From Opitutaceae bacterium (GTDB taxonomy: Bacteria > Verrucomicrobiota > Verrucomicrobiia > Opitutales > Opitutaceae): a stretch of 64,000 bases of DNA. Below are positions 1 to 9,378 of this stretch, piece by piece; within the stretch, counting starts at the first letter, position 1, and each line of letters begins with the position of its first letter. The notes beneath the pieces were generated by a model. The model was given only the letters and a program-made list of their open reading frames with translations, was not told the origin of the DNA and ran no database searches. The stretch is taken from assembly GCA_005792355.1 (NCBI GenBank), contig SXSC01000065.1, positions 1-64,000 of the forward strand, written 5' to 3'. The position numbers and the translations under genes are program-made.

Positions 1-1
1 C

Positions 2-100
2 GAACTCTACAATCGGGAATGGCGCCTCGAGAAACTCGGCTACAAGAGCCCGCTCGAAGCCCGCCGCGATTTCCAACCCTCCACTCTTTTAGCCGCCTGA
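2..100 (+). mobile_element. C-terminal end of an IS3-family-like transposase (integrase core tail), 5' part outside the window
   Basis: Frame 2 reads ELYNREWRLEKLGYKSPLEARRDFQPSTLLAA*, the typical 'YN..R....LGY.SP.E.R..F' IS3/rve transposase ending. Confidence 0.7.
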
Positions 101-135
101 TTAAACTTTATCTTGTGTCCAGACAACCGGTGGCG

Positions 136-306
136 ACACAGAACAAGGACGTCCGGAAACTGCAATGGGAGTCAGGCTTGCTCGCGGGCAAGCCGTACCC
201 AGCAGGTCGCTACACGTTCACGACGGCACAAGGCGACTATAAGGCTGATTCGCCGCTGCAGGAATCGGGGCTCCTGGGGCCCGTGCAGCTCATTTCTCCC
301 CGATGA
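136..306 (+). pseudogene. C-terminal remnant of a GH106-like (alpha-L-rhamnosidase-type) glycoside hydrolase, truncated by the IS
   Basis: Frame 1 reads QNKDVRKLQWESGLLAGKPYPAGRYTFTTAQGDYKADSPLQESGLLGPVQLISPR*, resembling the GH106-type ending (GR.TFTT....K.D.PL..SGLLGPV.L). Confidence 0.5.
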
Positions 307-3300
307 AACCAACCACCCCTACTTTCCTTGCCCGCCTCTCCGGATGTCTGCTGGCCGTCGTCACCGCGCTGCCCGGGCAGTCGTTGCCGCCGGCTCCCGC
401 CCCGGTGCCGAGGGAGGCGGAGCCCACCGTGGAGCTGTCGCCCTTCCTGGTCGAGGAGTCGCCGGATGCGGGCTATGCCGCGCGCGACAGCCTGGCGGGC
501 ATGCGGCTAAAGACACCGCTGGCCGACATCGCCTCACAGGTATCTGTCTTCACTCCGGAACTCATGGCCGACCTGGCGCTGACCGGCCCGGACCAGGTGT
601 TCATGTATTCCACCAACGTGGACACTACGCGCGAGGGCTACACCCCGGAGGGCGGCGACAACGGCGCCACGGTTGGCGCGACCTTCCTGAACACCGGCAA
701 CCGTTCCCGTGGCATCGCGACGCTCGGGATGATGCGGGACTTCTTTCCCACGTCGTTTTCCACCGACACCTACAACTCCACCCGCATCACAATCGCCAGC
801 GGCCCCAACGCCATGCTCTTCGGCCTCGGCAGTCCGGCGGGGATGACGGACACATCGACCAAGCGCGCGGAGTTCCGCAGCACCTACTCCTTCGGCGGCA
901 CCTACACGCGTTTTGAAGGATATCGTCTGGAGACGGACCTGAACCGGGTGCTCGTGCCGCGGAAGCTTGCCCTCCGGGTGGCCGCGCTGCGGGGCAACGA
1001 CCGCACCTTCCGGCCCGGCACAAGCGACTTCAATGAACGCCTGTTCGGCACCGCCACGTACAGGCCGTTTGGCACCACGACCGTCCGAGTCTCGATCGAG
1101 GGCATCGACCGGACGGCTTCGCTCGCCTCGATGGTGCTGACGCGGGACTATTTAACGCCGTGGTGGGACTCGGGCAGGCGGGGATTCGACAGCCGGGGCC
1201 TCACGCCCACGACTCCGGCGGCGCAGGTTAACAACGCTCTGGCCAGCCAGGGGCTGCAGGGCGTGCTGATTCCGTTCACCGGCCGCCTGACCTACGTTTA
1301 CGGCGGAACGGGCGCTTTTCAGGACGGCTTCTTCAACCTCGTCAACACGGCCCGCACCAATGGTGCCAGTCTTCAAGCGGGAGTTCCGACCCAAGACAGC
1401 ACGCCGGCGTGGAGCCTGCGTCGTCCGGACATCGTCGATCCCAATTTCAACGCCTTTGGCACCGCGACGGCCGTCGAGCACAAAGGCACCATCCGCAACG
1501 CATTCCTCGAGCAGCAGCTCAGGCCGGACCTGATCCTGGAGCTCGCCTTCTCCCTCGAGAATTTCCGGGAGCGGCGCGGCAGCTTCTTTCGGCCCGACGT
1601 GATGAACATCGAGGCCGATGCCAACCTCTATCTGCCCGACGGCACGGCCAATCCCGACTTCCGCCGCCTCCTCGTGCAGACCGACACCTACGGAGGCATC
1701 ACCTACAACCGGAACGGCAACGCCCGGGCCATGATGGTGTATTCGCCGGACTTCAGCAAGGCCTCTGGCTGGCGGCGTCACCTCGGGCGCTACAACTTCG
1801 GGGCGATGTGCGAACGGTGGGACAGCCAAAGCAGGAGCCAGAACCTCCGCCTGAGCACGCTCGACCACGCCTCCACGTACACGACGGCGGCCCGCAACAA
1901 CGCGATCGATCCCAATCGCATCTTGTCCACCCGCTACTACCTGTCGCCGGGAGACACCTACCGGCCCGTAGCGCCACGCTTCGGGGATGCGTTGAATTTT
2001 GCGGAACCCGTCGCGCTGAAACTGCCCAACGGGGAGCAGATGACCTATCGCCTGTGGACCCAGGACGGCGGCTTTGGGCCCCCCACGGGATCGAGGCAGC
2101 GGACGGTTTCGCAGCTGGCGACCGGTCAGGGATATTTCCTCCAGGAGCGGGTGCTGGTGTACGGCGGCTACCGGAACGATGCGGTCAAGCGCGCGCAGTC
2201 GCTCACCCCGGAGAGCAGCGCGCGAAAGCCGTGGCCCCAAGTCAACGGCACGGTCGCCGCCACCGGCCTGTATCCCAGGGTGGAGGACACGCGCTATGTG
2301 GACTGGGATTTCCGCGAGACTGGCGAGTCGTTCAACTGGGGGGCGATTGTCCGGCCGCTTTCCTGGTTCCAGGTGCACTTCTCGGATTCGGAGAATTTCG
2401 GCGTGCAGACCAACGCCAACATCTGGATGAGCCCGTATGGCAAGGCGATTCCCGGATCGAGAGGGCAGGGCCGCGACTATGGGTTCAGCATTCGATTGCC
2501 GGACAACAAGCTGATGCTGCGAGTCAACCGGTGGAGCAACAACCAGACCAACGGGGCCGTGACCAACGCGGTGCTCGGGCTGCGCGACGCGCCCCTCCGC
2601 ATCGAGAATCGCTTGCTCGAGATCGCGCCCGGCGCGCCCAAGCAGGGCATCGATCTCGAGCGTTACTCCAGCACCTCCTATTTCGTCACGTCCATGCTCG
2701 AGGCGCGAGGCCTGGATGTGGAACTTGTCGCCAACCCGACGGATTCCTGGCGGGCGATGCTCAACCTCGGCAAACAGGAAGCCCGTACCCAGATCGATGA
2801 TACCTGGTGGCGGTGGGTGGAAGCGAGACTGCCCGTATGGCAAAGGGCGGGATCGGGTTGGGAAACCCAGTCGATCGGCGTGGGCGATCCGACACCGATC
2901 CGGCAAATCTACCAGCAGTGGCTCGCCGCTTATCGCGATCCGTTGATAGCGGTGGACGGCCGCGTCACGGACAACCAGCGCAAGTGGCGCGCCAATGCCG
3001 TCGTGTCGCACGACTTCAAGACCGGGCCGTTGAAGGATTGGACGCTTGGGGGTGGGGGGCGCTATCGCAGCGCGCCCTCCATTGGCTACCCGCTGAAAAC
3101 GCTGCCTTCCGGCCAGAGCGTGGCGGACCTCAACCGTCCCTACCAAGGCGATGACGAACTCTATTTCGATGTCTTTGCCCGCCATGTCATCCGCCGCGTC
3201 CCGCTCCTGGGCCAGCGCGCCCGGGCGCGAATCCAGCTCAACATCCGCAATCTGTTCGATGCGGGGGGCATCACGCTGCTGGAAACGAAGAGCGACGGCA

Positions 3301-3365
3301 CGCCGAAGATCTACCGCTACCAACTCCCCCGCGAGATGATCCTCTCCTGCACGGTTACCCTATGA
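303..3365 (+). CDS. TonB-dependent receptor (plug and beta-barrel)
   Basis: 1020 aa with signal peptide; plug-like N-terminus (LADIASQVSVFTPELMADLALTGPDQVF...); C-terminal barrel pattern ending in an aromatic-rich strand region. Confidence 0.88.
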   Translation: MKPTTPTFLARLSGCLLAVVTALPGQSLPPAPAPVPREAEPTVELSPFLVEESPDAGYAARDSLAGMRLKTPLADIASQVSVFTPELMADLALTGPDQVFMYSTNVDTTREGYTPEGGDNGATVGATFLNTGNRSRGIATLGMMRDFFPTSFSTDTYNSTRITIASGPNAMLFGLGSPAGMTDTSTKRAEFRSTYSFGGTYTRFEGYRLETDLNRVLVPRKLALRVAALRGNDRTFRPGTSDFNERLFGTATYRPFGTTTVRVSIEGIDRTASLASMVLTRDYLTPWWDSGRRGFDSRGLTPTTPAAQVNNALASQGLQGVLIPFTGRLTYVYGGTGAFQDGFFNLVNTARTNGASLQAGVPTQDSTPAWSLRRPDIVDPNFNAFGTATAVEHKGTIRNAFLEQQLRPDLILELAFSLENFRERRGSFFRPDVMNIEADANLYLPDGTANPDFRRLLVQTDTYGGITYNRNGNARAMMVYSPDFSKASGWRRHLGRYNFGAMCERWDSQSRSQNLRLSTLDHASTYTTAARNNAIDPNRILSTRYYLSPGDTYRPVAPRFGDALNFAEPVALKLPNGEQMTYRLWTQDGGFGPPTGSRQRTVSQLATGQGYFLQERVLVYGGYRNDAVKRAQSLTPESSARKPWPQVNGTVAATGLYPRVEDTRYVDWDFRETGESFNWGAIVRPLSWFQVHFSDSENFGVQTNANIWMSPYGKAIPGSRGQGRDYGFSIRLPDNKLMLRVNRWSNNQTNGAVTNAVLGLRDAPLRIENRLLEIAPGAPKQGIDLERYSSTSYFVTSMLEARGLDVELVANPTDSWRAMLNLGKQEARTQIDDTWWRWVEARLPVWQRAGSGWETQSIGVGDPTPIRQIYQQWLAAYRDPLIAVDGRVTDNQRKWRANAVVSHDFKTGPLKDWTLGGGGRYRSAPSIGYPLKTLPSGQSVADLNRPYQGDDELYFDVFARHVIRRVPLLGQRARARIQLNIRNLFDAGGITLLETKSDGTPKIYRYQLPREMILSCTVTL

Positions 3366-3428
3366 TCGGCGGCCTGGCTTCATCGCTGCAACCCTGGCGG
3401 CTCGTGCCCGCCTGAATCTCTCATTGCC

Positions 3429-6400
3429 ATGAAATGTTTCCCTTGCCTTCTCTCTGCGCTGGTGGCCGGCCCGATGCTGGCGGCATCGGTGGCGGCTGCC
3501 GCGACGAACCCGCCCAACATCATCTTCATCCTGGCCGACGATCTGGGGTGGCGGGACACCGGATGCTACGGCAGCACGTTTTATGAGACGCCGCACATCG
3601 ACAAATTAGCGGCCCGCGGGGTGCGGTTCACGCAGGCCTACGCGGCGAATCCGCTCTGTTCGCCCACCCGGGCCAGCATCCTCACTGGGCAGCACCCGGC
3701 TCGCATCGGCATCACCTTCCCGGACTGTCATGAGCCTTTGGCGCAGCTTGAGAAGAAACTGGACGCCGGCACGTCCCAGATGCGGGTGCTGAGTGCCGAC
3801 AGCGTCAACCGGCTGAAGCCGGAGTATTTTACGCTGGCGGAAGCGCTGAAGGATGCGGGCTATGCGACGGCGCACTTCGGCAAGTGGCATCTGGGATACA
3901 ACGGTCCCTACGAGCCGAAGGACCAGGGATTCCAGACCGAGTTTCCCCACGCTCCCGCCGCACCGGGTCCGGCGGGTGGCTACATCCATCCATGGAAATT
4001 CATCCCGGCGCCGGGCATAAACGGGAATCCAGGCGAGCACCTCGAGGACCGCATGGCGCGGGAGGCCGTCGCATACATCCGAGCGAATCGCGATCGGCCA
4101 TTCTTCCTGAACTACTGGGCCTACTCCGTGCACGCCCCGTTCAATGCCCGCCGGGACTACATCGAGCACTTCCGGTCCAAAGTGAATCCGGGCGACCCAC
4201 AGCACAATCCGCTCTATGCCGCCATGGTCAGGAGCCTCGACGATGCCGTGGGCCAACTGCTGCGGGCGGTGGACGAGGCGGGCATTGCTGACCGGACCAT
4301 CATTGTCTTCACCTCAGACAATGGCGGCTACGTGAACAGCCCGAAGACCACCGACCCCGAAGGCTACGAGAACGCGCCGGTCACCAGCAACGCACCCCTG
4401 CGCCGGGGCAAGGGTTCGCTCTACGAGGGCGGCACGCGGGTGCCCTGCATTGTCGTGTGGCCGGCCAAGACGGCCGCCGCGGCGACCAGCGACGCCCTGT
4501 TCCACAGCGTGGACTACTATCCGACGCTGCTGGCGATGTGCGGACTGAAACCGCGGCCGGGCCTGCGGCTGGACGGAGTCGACCAGTCCGGAGTGCTGCT
4601 CGGCCGGCACGCGCTGCGGGACAGGTTGTTTTGCCATATGCCGCATGGCGCGGCGACCGGGGTGAAGGACGGCAGCCGCATCGGCTTCCAGCCCGGCACA
4701 TACGTGCGCCAGGGCGACTGGAAGCTCATCCGTTTCTTCGGCGACAACGACGACGGCAGCGATTCGCTCGAACTCTACCACCTCCGGGACGACCCGGGTG
4801 AGACCACAAACCGGGCGGCGGTGGAGCCCGACCGGGTGCAGGCGATGAATGGACTCATCTCCGACTTTCTCAAAGAGACCGACGCGGTCGTGCCGCGCCG
4901 CAATCCCGATTTCAGAGGGCCTGGCACCCCGGCCGGGAAGGCGAGTGCGAAGACCACCTCCGCGGCGCCGTTGCAGGGGTGGGTGCCGCGTGAATGCAGC
5001 GCCACGGTGAAAGCGCATGGCCTGTTCCTGTCGGAATTGAAACCGACATCGTTTCTCGGTTTTGCGGTGGGCAGCCTGGATCGGCCGGCCAGGCTGCGTT
5101 TCCGCGTGCGCGGCGCGGCGGGCGAGGGCCGTCTGGTGTGGATGCCCGGAGTTAATGCCGCCGCTTCCGAGATCCGGGAGGCCCCGTTCACGGTCGTCGG
5201 CGATGACTGGCAGGTGGTCGCCGTCGACCTCCGCGCGTCCTCGGGCAGAACGGGATTGATGCGACTCTTCCTCCCGACCCGTCCCGATGGCATCGAGGTG
5301 GAGTGGATTGAACTGATCACCGGCGGGCCAGTGCGGCGCTGGGACTTTGGGGCACCGGCGCGGAAAGGCGAAGCGTCATCCCAGCCGAGGGGACGCGATG
5401 CGGAAGCGCCGCCGGCCGCGACGGGCGGTGCTCCGGGATGGCAGCGGGAACAGACGCCTCTGCTGTCTGGCTTCGTTAATATGTACAATCCCTGCGTGGT
5501 GGAAACCGGCGGTGAATGGCGTTACCGCATGTGGTTTTTCGGATGGTCGGCCCGGCACGCCAATGAGAGCATGGGATGGGGCTGCGATGCCATCTTTCAC
5601 GCCCGCTCGCGCGACCTGAAATCATGGCAGGTCTGGTGCGGCGACGGGCAGTGGGATGCCACGATGGAGCCCGCGCGTTGGCGGCCCGTCCTGCACGCGA
5701 GCGAGCGCTGGTATGACACCTGGCACAACGGGGATCCATCGGTGATACATGAGAACGGCAGGTTCTACATGGCCTACAGCGCCACCTCGAAGACCTTCCT
5801 CCGGACACCCGGCTACCCTGCCAACATGGTGCAATGCATCATGGGCGCGACCTCCACTGACGGCATCCAGTGGGAGAAGACTCACCAACCGCTGCTCATT
5901 CGCGCGGCGGACACGGCGTCACCCCGTCCGGAGCCGGACCGCATCGGCGACTTTCACCGTCCCTGCCTGCGGCGCCACGCGGGCAAATGGAAGCTGTGGT
6001 TCGACTACTGGGTCCCCGGCAAGGGCATCTGCCTCGGGCTGGCGGAAAACGAGGCCGACTTTGCCGGGCTGAACGGATTCGTTCCGCGCCACGATCTGGC
6101 AGAGCCACTGCTGGAAAACTGGCCCAATCCGGACATGGTCTTGGTCGGCGGTCGCTGGCATTCCTTTGCGGACCCGTCCGGCTATCCGCTTCCGCAAGAC
6201 ACCCCGCCCGATGCGGCACGGTGGATGCGCCGTCAGCTCCGGGAAGCGGTTTCCGACGACGGCCTCCACTGGCAGCACTTACCGTTCATCGCCCCCGATG
6301 CCGACGCCCCCGCCTGCCATGTCCCCCAAGCGCTGGTCACCCGGCAGGATGGCCGCGCTTGGCTGTATCTTTTCTACGCCACCCAAGGGGGCAATCGCGG

Positions 6401-6470
6401 GGATGCCGGGCGCTATCGCTACGAGTACGATCGCATCCGCGCCATGCGCAGGGAGATTTACCCACCATGA
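3429..6470 (+). CDS. Sulfatase (CSPTR FGly motif) fused to a beta-sandwich linker and a C-terminal five-bladed-propeller glycosidase-like domain
   Basis: N-terminus NIIFILADDLGWRDTGCYGS... NPLCSPTRASILTGQHP; C-terminus with GDPSVIHENGRFYMAYSA / DFHRPCLRRHAGKWKLWFDYW repeats typical of GH43/GH32-like propellers. Confidence 0.9.
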   Translation: MKCFPCLLSALVAGPMLAASVAAAATNPPNIIFILADDLGWRDTGCYGSTFYETPHIDKLAARGVRFTQAYAANPLCSPTRASILTGQHPARIGITFPDCHEPLAQLEKKLDAGTSQMRVLSADSVNRLKPEYFTLAEALKDAGYATAHFGKWHLGYNGPYEPKDQGFQTEFPHAPAAPGPAGGYIHPWKFIPAPGINGNPGEHLEDRMAREAVAYIRANRDRPFFLNYWAYSVHAPFNARRDYIEHFRSKVNPGDPQHNPLYAAMVRSLDDAVGQLLRAVDEAGIADRTIIVFTSDNGGYVNSPKTTDPEGYENAPVTSNAPLRRGKGSLYEGGTRVPCIVVWPAKTAAAATSDALFHSVDYYPTLLAMCGLKPRPGLRLDGVDQSGVLLGRHALRDRLFCHMPHGAATGVKDGSRIGFQPGTYVRQGDWKLIRFFGDNDDGSDSLELYHLRDDPGETTNRAAVEPDRVQAMNGLISDFLKETDAVVPRRNPDFRGPGTPAGKASAKTTSAAPLQGWVPRECSATVKAHGLFLSELKPTSFLGFAVGSLDRPARLRFRVRGAAGEGRLVWMPGVNAAASEIREAPFTVVGDDWQVVAVDLRASSGRTGLMRLFLPTRPDGIEVEWIELITGGPVRRWDFGAPARKGEASSQPRGRDAEAPPAATGGAPGWQREQTPLLSGFVNMYNPCVVETGGEWRYRMWFFGWSARHANESMGWGCDAIFHARSRDLKSWQVWCGDGQWDATMEPARWRPVLHASERWYDTWHNGDPSVIHENGRFYMAYSATSKTFLRTPGYPANMVQCIMGATSTDGIQWEKTHQPLLIRAADTASPRPEPDRIGDFHRPCLRRHAGKWKLWFDYWVPGKGICLGLAENEADFAGLNGFVPRHDLAEPLLENWPNPDMVLVGGRWHSFADPSGYPLPQDTPPDAARWMRRQLREAVSDDGLHWQHLPFIAPDADAPACHVPQALVTRQDGRAWLYLFYATQGGNRGDAGRYRYEYDRIRAMRREIYPP

Positions 6471-6749
6471 GGATCCCCTCTGCGCTTCCAGCCGGCATGA
6501 GATGCGGCACCGCACCGATTGTCGCTCCAATATGGTAGCGTCGCGACGGCGCGTGGCTCACGTGGGTGGTTGCGCCTGCGCCAGCCAGATTCCTTCACGT
6601 AGCGGCGGCCGTTTTTGCGACGAACCTGCCCGAGGCGAACAAGTATGTCCGCGCCGGATTCCGCCAGGGGTGGAGTTTGTAGGGCCGAGTCCGATTGGCA
6701 GTGTCAGTTTTTGGTGTCCCGGCGGTTCGGATTTGCTTCGGAATTCGGA

Positions 6750-6959
6750 CTAACGGATCGTGTAATGGAATCGCCGTAGAATGTAGCGGCGGATATCGTG
6801 ATGCCAGGTACGCCAGATGGTCGGGTTTTGCATGATCAGTTCGACGGCCGCTTCCGCTTCGTCGAGGAACACCCGACCGTAGTCGTGCCGTTTCTGTCCA
6901 AGGTATCTCGCCGCTTCGATTAAATCAGTCTCGAACGCGGGGTGATACCACCGCTTCAT
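6750..6959 (-). pseudogene. ParE/RelE-family toxin, apparently C-terminally truncated
   Basis: MKRWYHPAFETDLIEAARYLGQKRHDYGRVFLDEAEAAVELIMQNPTIWRTWHHDIRRYILRRFHYTIR* stops where intact ParE proteins continue (..RFPY.VIYR......AVAH..R.P.YW). Confidence 0.6.
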
Positions 6960-7156
6960 GAAATCGCTGCGCGGGCGTTGCCAAAAACGTCCGTGTGCAG
7001 CTTGGGCTGCACCACGCCGCGAGCGAGTTCGTCGCGGCGGGTGAGGGCCACCGAATCGGCAGTTTCCTCGTCGAGTTCAGCCAGACGGGCGCGGACTTCA
7101 TCGCGCTCCACTGCCGTGAGCTTCACCAGCTCGTTGAGGATTTCGGTCTTGCTCAT
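6956..7156 (-). CDS. Addiction-module antitoxin (addiction module component family)
   Basis: 66 aa MSKTEILNELVKLTAVERDEVRARLAELDEE...; 4-bp overlap with the downstream ParE-like gene. Confidence 0.6.
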   Translation of the reverse strand: MSKTEILNELVKLTAVERDEVRARLAELDEETADSVALTRRDELARGVVQPKLHTDVFGNARAAIS

Positions 7157-7445
7157 GCATTAACCCCTACTCACCGCCGGACGATTTCCAAGGCTAGAAG
7201 TGAATGGCCGCCAGGCGTCCGCGACGCGGACCACGGGTTTCGGGGCGCGTCAGTCTTGCCCGTTCGATAGGCGTCGAGCAACGAGTCGACGGGGTCGGCC
7301 GGAATGAACACTCGCCCTTCGCATGGCTTTCCGGGGCTTTCACTTTGGGTCGGACGAGGTGGCAACGGTCCTGCGGGAAGGAGGGCCCGTTGTTCGCCCT
7401 TCATTCGCTTTGGGTCCGATACTCCGAAGCTTGCTTCGGCTTGGT

Positions 7446-7554
7446 TGTAGCCGGCCTCGCTGAGGCCGGGCCGGGGTCAGCCTACTTCGCCAAGCCTTCC
7501 ACCTTCGCCAAGCCTTCGGCGGACAGGTCGAAGGCCAGGCCGACCCCGGCTACA
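7446..7554. repeat. Composite hairpin repeat element
   Basis: Outer arms TGTAGCCGG (7446-7454) and CCGGCTACA (7546-7554); inner GGGGTCAGCC/GGCCGACCCC; inner hairpin GGCCTCgctGAGGCC; contains two copies of CTTCGCCAAGCCTTC. Confidence 0.75.
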
Positions 7555-7597
7555 GGTCCGGCTTTCCGAAATGCCTCGGGGCTTGCCCCGGGGTTGT

Positions 7598-7744
7598 TTA
7601 CTCTGCCGGCATCAGCACCGGCTCACAGGTGAGCAATGGTGGGTGCAGTCGTTTTCACTGCTCGCAAACCCAGACGTGATGGTCCAACCCGGCGGCGAGA
7701 AAGGCCACCAGGGGCCCCGTGTCGAGCAGCACCGCGCCCTTCAT
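7598..7744 (-). pseudogene. Degraded VapC-like PIN-domain toxin
   Basis: Minus-strand reading MKGAVLLDTGPLVAFLAAGLDHHVWVCEQ*KRLHPPLLTCEPVL...; PIN motif LLDTGPLVAFL, in-frame TGA at 7655-7657, and loss of similarity after TCEPVL. Confidence 0.6.
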
Positions 7745-7890
7745 CGGCCGAAGCCCTCCATGTACTTTGGGTTGGTCGCCAGATCGCGCGGGAGACCGTT
7801 CAGCGATCCGGCCAGGTCACTGGCGAGATCGTAGCAGGTGGCCTTGCCGCCGACAGGCCGGGCGTCCAGCAACGGATCAATTGTACCCGG
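7741..7890 (-). pseudogene. Antitoxin C-terminal part paired with the VapC remnant
   Basis: Minus-strand frame ...GGKATCYDLASDLAGSLNGLPRDLATNPKYMEGFGR*, the antitoxin-type ending 'DLATNPKYMEGFG'; its stop overlaps the toxin ATG. The N-terminal region is not recognisable. Confidence 0.45.
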
Positions 7891-8137
7891 CGATTGAATA
7901 CGGATTCTTGCCACAGGTGTTTTCTACCGTGCAGGCAAAAGTTTTGATGCCGGGATTAGGAGTCGTGGGAGCAGGTGCGATTAAATCGGCAAAAAGGCCG
8001 TTTTGCTTTTTTCAGGCCTCGGCTCCACCAACTGAGCGACCGAGCCACTGCAGGAAGGGCGAGCAAAGGCGCGGGCGGCGGGATGCGCCAACGGGAAATT
8101 AATCCGTCGCGAAGATCGCCGCACGCCCCGCCTTTGG

Positions 8138-8983
8138 TCAGCGAAGCGTCCGTTTGAGGAACTTGAGGCCCTTCACGGCGATGTCGTTTCGCCTCGGCTC
8201 AATCTTGCGCCAGATGGCGGCGGCGCGGGCGATGACCTTCACGTCGGTCGTGAACGACTCGATCACGACGTCGCCCTTGTAGCCGATCGACTTCAGCGCC
8301 CGGGCGATGGCCGGCCAGGCGATGTGGTCACCACCCGGAGTGCCGCGATCGCTGCCGCACGCGTGAAAATGGCCGAGGTGTTTGCCCGCCTTGCGAATCG
8401 ACGCGGCCTGATCCTTTTCCTCGATGTTCATATGGAATGTGTCGAGGTGCAACTTCACCGCCGGCGACCCGATGGCGCGCACGAGTTTCAGTCCCTGGTC
8501 GCAGGTGTTGAGAAAGTCGGTTTCGAAACGATTGAGCGGTTCGATGCAGATGTTCACGCCCTTGGCCTCGGCGTAAGCGGCGAGCACCTTCAGATTCTTC
8601 ACGACGAGGGCCCACTCGATCTTCTGCTGGGCGGGCTCGACGGCGTCGGCTTTGCCCACGACGGAATAGACCGGACCGATCAGCGAAGGGACGCCCATGA
8701 CGGCGGCCTGATCGATGAGAGCTTGGCAGTAGACCATCGCCGTCTGTTGGTCGGCATCGCTGCCGCGGAAATCGCGGCCGGGCCCCATGCACGCGCAGAC
8801 GCTGCCGATGGCGAGGCCGGCCTTGTCGGCGTCGGCCTTCACCTTGGCGGGATCAATGTGGGAGGGATCTTCGATCGGAAGCTCCACGGTGTCGAAGCCC
8901 CAACGCTTGAAGGTCTTGAACAGCCGAGTGTGCTTCGTCGTGAACGGTGAGGTGAAGAGGAACGAATTGATGCCAAGTCTCAT
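8138..8983 (-). CDS. Sugar phosphate isomerase/epimerase (xylose isomerase-like TIM barrel)
   Basis: MRLGINSFLFTSPFTTKHTRLFKTFKRWGFDTVELPIEDPS... HLDTFHMNIEEKD... GDVVIESF. Confidence 0.85.
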   Translation of the reverse strand: MRLGINSFLFTSPFTTKHTRLFKTFKRWGFDTVELPIEDPSHIDPAKVKADADKAGLAIGSVCACMGPGRDFRGSDADQQTAMVYCQALIDQAAVMGVPSLIGPVYSVVGKADAVEPAQQKIEWALVVKNLKVLAAYAEAKGVNICIEPLNRFETDFLNTCDQGLKLVRAIGSPAVKLHLDTFHMNIEEKDQAASIRKAGKHLGHFHACGSDRGTPGGDHIAWPAIARALKSIGYKGDVVIESFTTDVKVIARAAAIWRKIEPRRNDIAVKGLKFLKRTLR

Positions 8984-9157
8984 GGAGGAGCGATTTCTGG
9001 GTTGAGGTTGAAGGAGACACGCCGGTGGAGGACCGGGCGCCGACGCTCACGATGGGCCCGGCCGCGACGGGCGCAAGATCGCGTATTCCGGATCGGTCGC
9101 GAATTCCAGGACTCCCCGCGCGCCCTCCGGTCGCTCTTCGCCACCCCAAGCCGCTCG

Positions 9158-9214
9158 TCACGTATTACGTGACAAAGACTCGGAGTGAAAAACCTTTTGT
9201 CACTTAATACGTGA
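9158..9214. promoter_or_regulatory. Tandem palindromic operator pair upstream of the TonB receptor
   Basis: TCACGTATTACGTGA (9158-9172, perfect palindrome around a central T) and TCACTTAATACGTGA (9200-9214, one arm mismatch), 42 bp centre to centre. Confidence 0.6.
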
Positions 9215-9378
9215 CAAGAGAATTGGGGCGGATTCCGGGTGAGCGGGTGGGGCGGGAGAGGGCGGTCGGGTCGAGGGGAGCGATCGGTTGACGTTTGGGC
9301 GGGACGCACTCAGTTACTGATCCGCCTGTGTTCCCCGCCGGCTCACCCCAACCCGCGTTCCATGCCAAGATCCACACC

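Noticed and set aside
1152-3323. 723-aa minus-strand ORF antisense to the first TonB receptor
   Set aside because: Shadow ORF in GC-rich DNA; no domain-like sequence, and the plus-strand gene is clearly real.
7171-7404. 77-aa minus-strand ORF (MKGEQRALLPAGPL...EGRVFIPADPVDSLLD...)
   Set aside because: Weakly protein-like in part but no family recognised; could be another decayed TA piece, not supportable.
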